From assembly GCA_963920525.1 (NCBI GenBank), contig OY986440.1:18628023-18692022 (forward strand): a stretch of DNA of 64,000 nucleotides. Direction: 5' to 3'. The notes under the pieces were generated by a model, which searched no databases, was not told the DNA's origin, and saw only the letters and a list, made by a program, of their open reading frames with translations. Position numbers and translations under genes: made by a program. Position 1 is the first letter of the stretch, and each line of letters opens with the position of its first letter. The DNA is from Dichetophora obliterata (Eukaryota; Arthropoda; Insecta; Diptera; Sciomyzidae). Positions 55,433-64,000 of this stretch are shown one piece after another.

Positions 55433-56734
55433 CTAAAGTTGAATATCTTAGAGGCTTTTTGAAAACAATATATAACATAGAATTGGTGAGGGTAAATATT
55501 GAGTAAAGATTGGGTAAATAATGGGTAAATATTTTTCCCATTTTCTATTATTTCCCAATGATTTATGTAGTGATCAATGAAAATCGATTAGAAAATAGCG
55601 GAGATATATGCTTGTAAAAAAAACTGGAAATTTCAACAGGTTTTTTTTCTCATTCTGAGGCAATGAGCTTGCCTTAAGAAAATGTGTTGTACTAAGAAAA
55701 TCTTTAGTTTTCCAGGTATCGCAACAGTTCTTTTGTCAAATAACGGGAATATCAGTAGTTTTTAAGGTATTGCAATAAAATTTTGATGTCAAAATAACGT
55801 GAATTTATCATAATTTACTATTTTTTAGAAGTTTCACTATCACAATATATAGTTTGTTCACAGATGTCACTAAAAAATTGCTTATAAGTAAGGTATCCGG
55901 AAAAGATGGCGAAAAATGTCTTAAGTACCTACTTTTTGCATATTTTATCAACGTCTAAAATTCCCTCTTACTTACATCATATTCTCCCATCTTTTATAGT
56001 TTAGCGAATATTTAGGAAATGTCGCTATTACGTTTAAAGGTCAAAGGTCATTAATATAAAATCCAATCATATTGTTCAATCCTCCTCATCCAGACCTTTC
56101 ATCCGATAATACATCTTTCCAGCCCTGAGATCCCTTACTAAAATAAATATAAACTTCTGTCGCTTATATTTCGGGTCATAAGTCATCAATTTAAAATCGG
56201 AAACTGTCTCGGCACATCTATGTTGCAATACCTTTCGAACGATATACATTTCAGTACCCTTCTGCGCATTATAACTCATAAAACATAAATGATATGAACT
56301 GCAGAGGATATTTTCCCATAAATTGCAATTTTGAGTAACAACAGTCTTACTAACCCAGTGTTTTTATTTTACTTTACTCATCTACAACAAGCTCATTGTG
56401 CTTCCGTCAGCATTGCAAAAATGCATTGCACATGCAAAAAATCGTTGCAGTAGAAAAACAAAAAATAAGACATTTATGGCCTTATTTTGTAAAGCTCACG
56501 CAATTACCTCACTTTGTGTTTTTTGTCTGGCAATTCCATTTCCATATGAAAATGGAACCGGAAAACAGTAATCAAACTCTCTCTTACTAAATTTTTTTTT
56601 AAATATATTGCCAGATAAAAAATCTTACGCAAGTGACTGCGTTCGTTTTACAAAATAAGGCCATTGAATTGCTCATGTGAATTGTTACTACACCATTTCC
56701 CGTTGTTATCTAAAAGCATCAATTAAGATTTAGA
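55433..56734. other. AT-rich intron sequence
   Basis: No gene recognised. Confidence 0.4.
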
Positions 56735-57235
56735 AATTACATTTTAAATTCAAAAAAGAACATTTGAAAATCATTAATTCTACATGAAACTTAGAAAAGT
56801 GTTACTTAACTGCAGGAAAAAAATGGATATTCGGAAATTCAATTAATAAAAAATAATTAAAACTCAGCAGTTCCTTTTAACATTAAAAAAAAAAAGATCA
56901 ATTGAAATGCAGAAATTCTATTTGAAGCAATTTGATTCATTCACAGAAAATATCAATCAAAATTCAAAAATTATAGAAAATTTAGATCAAAGATCAATTG
57001 ATATTAAATTGCTATTTACAAAATTGAATTTTAAATTCAGAAAAAAATAATTTAAATTCAGAAAATATCAATTAAAACTCAAGAGTTTCTTTAAACATTC
57101 AGCTTTAAATTAAAATTTTTTTAAAGATTATTTGATATTCAGGATTCTTTTTGAAATACAGAAATGATCAATTAAAATTAAGAAATTCCATTTGAAATTC
57201 AGAAAATTTAAATTAAAATGCAGCTAATTTGGAAA
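56735..57235 (-). repeat. Degenerate minisatellite (AATTCAGAAA / GATCAATT words)
   Basis: Same word family as 28250-28500, 31735-31870 and (reversed) 33660-33900. Confidence 0.6.
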
Positions 57236-57818
57236 TGGCGTAGTTCAACTCAATGGTGTTAACTCAATGGTGTTGACTTTAATACTTGTATGGGAGATCA
57301 AGTAGAATTTGATACGTATTTCGCACAGGTTGGTAAAAAAGTATTTTTTGTGCTTCATGGACTTGCGCTGCCTCACATCACATTCACCAAATAACTACCT
57401 ATATGAGGCTAATGTTGCTCACACGGTTTTAGGACCAACATTTTCAGACACTGTTGCACTGTGACACCTCCATGGAAAACATTTTTTTCCGATTTTGCTT
57501 TATTTGCGACTAATGGCACAAATGGCAAAGTGAGGGAGCAATTTTTTTGCAAAAGAAACATTCTGGCAGCATATGGAGATATTCTATTTCCCTCTCTTTC
57601 TTTCTCTCTCTCTTTCTTTGCCTCTTTCACTACACCAACTCTTCACCTATTTGTTGTACATGCAAACACTTAAATTAAAGCGAGATTCACTGAGCGAGCA
57701 AGTTTTCTGCAAAAATTTTAATTATTTTAATCAAGTCAAAACAAAGAGCTTGCAGCAGATTTTTGTTACTCTCCCATTAAGCGTGAAAAGAGATAGAGTG
57801 CAAAAAACTGCATATAAT
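57236..57818. other. Intron with a pyrimidine tract
   Basis: TC/TTTC-rich tract at 57588-57630. Nothing else seen. Confidence 0.4.
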
Positions 57819-58080
57819 AGGGGTATTCACGATTCAGTACACTTGCCTGAGCAGTTGTGCAGTAAGGCTTTCGTGAACACACCACTATCACTTTTTTCAA
57901 AGCTGTCAAAATTTTCAATATGCACAAGTACACAACTGCTCATGTCTTCAAGTCCTCAAATTTAAGGCTACAGTAGAAAATCACTTGCGGAGTTTTTTGA
58001 CATACGTGTGTTTTGTTTTTGTTAAGTGCACAAGTTCTTCTCGACTGCACTGGCAAGTGCGCTGAATCGTGAATACCTCT
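57819..58080. mobile_element. 262-bp MITE with GGGGTATTCACGATTC ends
   Basis: Left AGGGGTATTCACGATTCAGT and right (reverse complement) AGAGGTATTCACGATTCAGC; both continue to CACTTGCC. TIR about 30 bp. Confidence 0.85.
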
Positions 58081-58351
58081 TAATAAAACATTGATGATCG
58101 TACTGAAGGTGAGCAGTAAATCTCGCTTAACACTTAGGTAGTTCTGAGCAATCATTAAAAAAAAACCAATTAAAAAACCACATACACAAATAAGCAAAAA
58201 TACTATAACAATAATTATACCCAACCACCACAGACACAGCCACTGAAAGTGCTTGTTTTTATTAGTTTTTTTTTTTTTTGGTATTTTTTTAGTACATTTT
58301 AAATCTATATAAGAAAGTCTATTGCGTAATATTTGCATATATTACGGTATA
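58081..58351. other. Short spacer between MITEs
   Basis: Nothing recognised. Confidence 0.4.
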
Positions 58352-59417
58352 AGGGTATTCACAAGGCTTCATATAGTCAAGTGTCTTAAATTGAAAACTT
58401 CAAAATATGCTACTAGTGTAAACAACCACTCATAAGTTACTAGTGTAAATAAGTTACTAGTGTAAACAACCACTACTCTACACTAACAAAATATACAGAG
58501 ATGCACTTATCTACTACGCTTTTGCAAATATGCAGCACCACTAAAAACCCATACTTTTTATTTACAACACAAAAAATGAATTAATTTATGCAAAATTTCC
58601 AGTTGAAAATAGTGTTGGATTTTATCAATCAGCTGTAAATTTCATGTTTTGTAACAAGAGTTGCACAGTAAACTAACACAGACCATTCACAATTGATGGG
58701 AAAACTTTTACAATTACACAAATTTTCAATATCAAATACACATGATTGTGAATTGCCCTTTTGTGTTAGTTAACAAGCAAATATCAATAATTGCTATTAC
58801 AATGCCAATATTGTTGCGTGTTTCTTTTATAAGTTAATCGCTATTGCCCATATTACACGATGTCCGTTTGCTCGGCGTACAAATATTTTGGTGTTGCTTC
58901 CAATGTGAAACTGTCGAAAATCTCTGAGAGTACGAGCGGATGAACACTTTGTAGGGCGTACAAAATATGTTCATTATGTACGTATGTATGCTAAGTGGTG
59001 AAATTTCAGTTTTGCAACGCTTTATCAACTTAAAAGTATTTTTTTGAGAAAAAGTACTACTATTCTTCTAAAACGTAATGGAAAATATAGTTGTTGAAAC
59101 CCTTATTGCAAAAGTGTTCGCCGTACAATTTCTGTCGTGTGACCTAGCAGCGGACAAAATGTGAAAGAGCGTAAAAAGTGTTCATTGTTCGCCGTGCAAA
59201 CAGACATCGTGTAATATGGGTTAATGCAATTTTTTTGTTCAGGCTACGAAAAACAGCTGATTGATTACGATACTAAGTACCTACATAAGCGTAGCTTTCA
59301 GGATTGAAATTTTTTAGTACTTTTTTTATATGGAAGGCGCTACAATTACATTTTTAAACTAGTGTAAAATCTTAGGACAATATGAAATGACATGATAGCA
59401 CAACTTGTGAATACCCC
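58352..59417. mobile_element. ~1.07-kb TIR element with GGGTATTCACAAG ends
   Basis: Left AGGGTATTCACAAG, right CTTGTGAATACCCC. The inverted repeat is only about 14 bp, so the pairing is less secure than for its neighbours. Contains a nested element at 58846-59221. Confidence 0.55.
58846..59221. mobile_element. ~375-bp MITE with CCCATATTACACGATGTC ends
   Basis: Left CCCATATTACACGATGTCCG and right (reverse complement) CCCATATTACACGATGTCTG; both continue TTTGC.CGGCG, TIR about 36 bp. GTACAA and GAACAA words follow in the subterminal region. Confidence 0.85.
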
Positions 59418-62400
59418 CGATTCTTATTCTTCTTTCTATCAATGTAGCGCTCTTTATAATTAAAATCCTAACTATCTTACTTCTTTTATATACAATTAAC
59501 AATTTTTATATAAACTCCCTCTACTCCATTTTAACCATGTATATATTACCATATATTACCATATATTACATAGCTATAAAAAAAGGAACAAACCAACAAG
59601 ATTTTAAAATATTGATGCAACCATGGGAAAACTTAAATTTTGATAACCCTCCGAATTTTTCTATAAAAATATATATCTCATTCGACTCGCGTCGTTTCAA
59701 CACCGAGATCGTAAAGTGTTTATAACGTAAAGACGGTAATTGTGTTTGTGGTCCATCCGCTGATGAGACTGATGCAATTAAAGTACAGTTTTTAAGTAGA
59801 ATCAAAACGATTCGTAATTTGTGATGGCGTTATAAATCCTACGATTTGGCCAAATATTTTCCTCTTCACTAAATTTCCTCTGAGCGTCTTGAGGTAGGGA
59901 AGCCTAGCTTTCGGTGTAACCTAAATATAAAAAAAAATATATATATATCTCAAGAACCAGATGTCTCAGATAGTAAAACGGAATGCCAAAATAGTTCATA
60001 TTCAAAGAATCTACAATATTTTAATGTATTGCAATGACGTCACTTTAATAGAATTGATGCTATGCCGCAAAAATAGCAAAAAATCGCGGAGGAGGGCCGG
60101 CATGGATTAAAAACCATTTTTTTTCATCCATTCGCAAGTTCTTATCGCTAACCAAACTGAATCGGTTTCTATCGTTACGCCCTACTGGTGATACATTACT
60201 TCCAACTAAGGGGTCACGGTAAACATTTTTCCAAACAATCATTAATTGCTTGAAGCAACTGTGCATTTGACGAGTTCACGTTTTTCTCACACCTTACGAC
60301 CACTCTAGCCGGCAATCAAGGAGTCTTGTTGACAACCGTGTTTGTGGGCGTAAAACTTACACCTGCTCGTTGTGTGAAAATATCACACACACTTAACACT
60401 AGTTTTGCGCAGTGAAAATCACGTTCAGTATTAAAGGTCTCAAACCTTCATGTATTGCTCAACTTCATTCTGCAGAGCCTGATCAACTTTACAGGTATAT
60501 CGAGCTCATACATGGTTGAGTTTTGGTTCATAATCGGCCCCCTTAACCTAATCTCCTGATGTTATAATCATGACTTCAGTTAGCTAAAATCCAAAACGCA
60601 CTTTGCCTCCATACAAATTGTATGGAAAAACAAGTGTCACTCTTGAACCCTTGCTAATTTGGTTCAATTTGGTTGCGGCTTATTTGAGGGGCGTTATTTA
60701 GGCCAAGAGAAAGGATTAAAACTGCGAATATCAGGGTAAAGTTGGAAAAGTTGAATTTTGCACCACCTTTATATACATATAAGTGGTTTAAGGAGAGGTC
60801 GAATTGAAAAAAACTATTGGGGAGGAGGGTTTTGTTTTCACAACCTCAAAATTTACAGGGTCATCTGATATTTTACTAGTTTGGCCTACGTTTGGCCTAC
60901 GTTGGCAAGAGAATTTTCTTACAAAAAGCAAATAAGTATTTATATCTCATTTAAGAAGGAAATTAAGTGGCCTTTGTAATGGTGTATCAACGAACTTTTT
61001 CGACTTATCCATTACTTCCTTCACTTTAATTGTTTTGCTCATTCCGACTTCTTCCATCACCGTGAATATTTGCACTCCAATCTTAGACAACCTATATATA
61101 AACTATTTATATATATATATATCTTAGCTGGGTCACTTCCAGTTATCAAAAAGCGTATTGCAATAACGTAATCTACGAAAAATTCTAAGAAAATTTAGAT
61201 ACCATAGGTCTTAAATTAAAACTAAGACTGCCTATTTGAACACGAAGATTTGTATGTGACTTTTTCTTAAAACTAAGTAGCTTTATTGAGTTTTGAATTT
61301 GCTTAAAAAACAATCTGAATCTGTCTTCATCTTACAAAATTTTCCACGTCTGCGGCAAGTTTTAGAAAGTTGTTATCTAAAAGTTTACGAAAATAATAAT
61401 ATGTATATTTTTTAAGACAATTCTTATTTAATGAATATGAAACGAAAAAAAATCAAACGAACTTAGTCAGGTTATTAAAATTAATTGGAGGTTTTTTATA
61501 AACTCTAAGTTAGCTTGAGTCATTAAACTTATAAAGGTAATATGTACAAAGTTTTTAATAATATTTTAAGACAGCACAATTACTTGGCACGCCAAAAGCA
61601 CTAACTTTCTGATGCGTCAGATCAGTTGACTTTGACTATTGAAAACACATACATTTTTTGACTTCAGCAATAACTTAAAGTTTTTAGCTTTTTAGTTAAG
61701 GACACGCCTTTTATTCAAATATTTTGTGAAAAAAGTCGAACGTTGTATTTCCGAAATTGAATAAAAATACTCTATACTTTTTAAGATAAGCACAGTTTCG
61801 GAAAACTTATAAATTTTTAATACCATAGTGTTTACTAATAAAGCTAATAACATAGCTTTAACCAAAACTCATATACAAATTAGCGTGTGCAAATGCGAGA
61901 ACTTAGGATTGATTTTATAGATGTGGTATCTAGGCAAAATGTTTTTACGTATTTGCTTAACGTTTTGTCAAGTTGCTTGCCCCAAACTATTGACCCACCC
62001 AAATAGATATATATAGACATATATGTATATTTTGGTCTATCCTCTATTAAATCACTCTCTTTCTCTCTTTTCCAAACAACACTGTTTTGTCTTCTATATA
62101 AATTTATAAATATCTATTGTATTATAATAAAATACATTAATATATACATACGTATTTATAAATATATACTAATGAAAATAATAAATATTTAGCAAAAACA
62201 CCACCACACCACACACCTCTCACATACTGATCATTTAAATGCGAAAATATAACTAAAAATTATAAAATAAATCAAAGTAAAATTTACAATAAAAATTACA
62301 AATAAAAAAACATAATTCATCTACAAATACATATATTCATGAAGAAAACCTTGTTAAGCAACGCGAAGAATGTGTTTGAAAACAAACGATCCTCCCTAAA

Positions 62401-63390
62401 AATGTCTATTCTTACATCACCACCTATCTTCTTTACCCCAATCTACTTATCAATCCTTTTACTATACCAAAAAAGTATAAAAAAATTAACCCTGTCTGCC
62501 GGTCAAGTTTATTTGTAATTTCCAAAAAAATAAAATAAATACTAAATAGCAGTATCTGCGAAAGCATGCTACATTTTCCAGTTGTTTACTTAACCTAAGT
62601 TTTGTATATTTTTTATTTGCTGCTTAGTTTGTTACATTCACTATTATTTGTTTACTTAAACCTTATGTGAATTATAATTACGTTTTTATGTTACTTAATT
62701 ATGAACAATTATTCGGATACTATCAGAACTCATATTTGAAATGATTAGAATGTTAAAGTTAAAAAGTGAAAAACAAAATATTTGATTAGTTTTGAGAGAC
62801 TCTATATTTTTGACAAAAATTACTTGAATTATAAAAAACGTCTTTTTAGAAAGCATCACTTTTAATTTCGCTAACATTGTTCGAAAGGAATAGATTAAAT
62901 ATTTTGAATTGAATTAACGAACCTCTTCGGAATACAAATTTTTATTTTAAACTTGCAAAATTATCTTAAACGAGTTCATACTAGTAGCAAATAGATTTTT
63001 TCGCAAACTTTTTTTCACATATATACTTCAATCTTAAGTGATTTCCAATGGGAAATCACTTAATTGGAATGGGAAATTAACCAGGATTCACATGCGAACT
63101 CATTTTCTAACAAAAAAGAACAACACTGTCCGACAATTTTCAATCTTAACCAATAATTACAGATTTCATTCAAAGAATTTAAATTTTCTAAAAAATTACA
63201 GACCAGACTTCGATTAACGAATTTTGTAGAGACAGGAAAAAGTTATTTTAATATAGGTTTTAATTAACTCAAAATTTGTTAACATAAAAACATTAAAAAT
63301 AAAGACAACACCTTAATATATTATCTGTTTTGACATAGTTGTTATATTCTGAGACCTCCCGAGTAAAAATATTAGCGGAGAACAGCGTCC
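59418..63390. other. AT-rich intron or intergenic sequence
   Basis: No exon of unc-13 or other gene seen on either strand. A 68-codon minus frame at 60060-60266 has a varied composition but no domain I know. GGAAATCACTT / AAGTGATTTCC form a short inverted repeat at 63037-63062. Confidence 0.4.
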
Positions 63391-63770
63391 GAATAAGGGT
63401 TGAACATTGCCGCACAAGGTTCGAACATGACCCAAAAATAATCCAATAAGCCTAGCAGCGGAAACTAATTCGAACAACGACCGTAGAAGGCCTAAAATAA
63501 GTTGTACGGCCGCTGAACGGCCGTTGTATCCCACCAAATTTTTCTAAGCTCTTATTCAACAGCAAACTTATGCGCAACAACAAAAGCATGCCTCACTCGG
63601 CGATGCCGATGTAAATAGTATCGCCACTTGTGTGTGACGCAAAATACTTTTTTTTGTCTATGAAGATAGTTCAAAATAGCCAAGATTATTTAAAAACGGC
63701 CTCTGTACGGCCGCTGTTTGGCCAAAAAGTCCTGCAAACGACCTTTGTACGGCCGCTGTTTGGCCTTAGC
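63391..63770. repeat. GC-rich CGGCCG repeat patch
   Basis: TACGGCCGCTGTTTGGCC occurs at 63704-63721 and 63748-63765. A related GTACGGCCGCTGAACGGCCG lies near 63504-63523. It stands out from the AT-rich surroundings. A 74-codon minus frame (63313-63537) crosses part of it and is not credible as a gene. Confidence 0.7.
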
Positions 63771-64000
63771 TAAAAAAGTTTTTATTTTTAATTGGGCTTT
63801 ACCAGAATCCATTCAACAAAGTCTATTATTATTTTTGTTAGGTGTTAATAATATCCATTTTTATTATCTACTTTTCTCATAAACTTGACAAAAAAAAATA
63901 ATTTTATTCGACTTCGAACTCGTTTATGCGAATATAACAATTAATTTTTGTATTCAGTAATAAATATTTTACAAAACCCATAAGAAAATTTACAATATAG
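63771..64000. other. AT-rich sequence to window end
   Basis: Nothing recognised. Confidence 0.4.

Noticed and set aside
60060..60266. 68-codon minus-strand frame with varied composition
   Set aside because: No recognisable domain, no splice or start context, and no repeat of it elsewhere in the window; unsupported.

Overview
This window is insect nuclear DNA, almost certainly from a higher (cyclorrhaphan) fly with a large, AT-rich genome packed with transposons. The only cellular gene I can support is unc-13 (Munc13 family), read on the + strand. Five in-phase exons are visible: 6245-6376, 31584-31658, 34076-34295 (complete C1 zinc finger), 35369-35489 and 36367-36473. A sixth exon-like block at 47117-47223 has the same length (107 nt), phase and C-terminal core as the 36367-36473 exon and looks like its mutually exclusive partner. 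The 5' part of the gene and the rest of C2B, MUN and C2C lie outside the window, so nearly all of these 64 kb is intron.

Region by region. 1-983: mariner transposase gene cut by the window edge, with the third catalytic Asp changed to Asn. 1379-4731 and 9791-13578: two nearly identical 3.3-kb copies that flank the 6245-6376 exon; the second carries a tRNA-derived SINE. 7980-16266: a large composite bounded by TTAA and a shared terminus, holding a broken Jockey-like LINE, the second 3.3-kb copy and other inserts. 17782-26386: a nested stack in which an outer hAT-like element contains a TIR element ('family A') that was itself hit at least six times, with several exact or near-exact 8-bp target duplications; one insert is a 4.6-kb hAT with terminal inverted repeats of about 930 bp. 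26387-31583: AT-rich intron with a large palindrome and one unexplained 57-codon ORF. 31995-33628: a 1.6-kb (ACCATT)n array. 36980-59417: further hAT-like, Harbinger-like, foldback and Helitron-like inserts. 59418-64000: ordinary AT-rich intron with a small GC-rich CGGCCG repeat patch near the end.

How it works together: the unc-13 exons encode the presynaptic priming factor, with the diacylglycerol-binding C1 domain leading into the start of C2B. The mobile elements explain the intron size. Many repeats can be ordered in time by nesting and target-site duplications. Element classes are inferred from termini and target duplications read by eye; no database search was possible.
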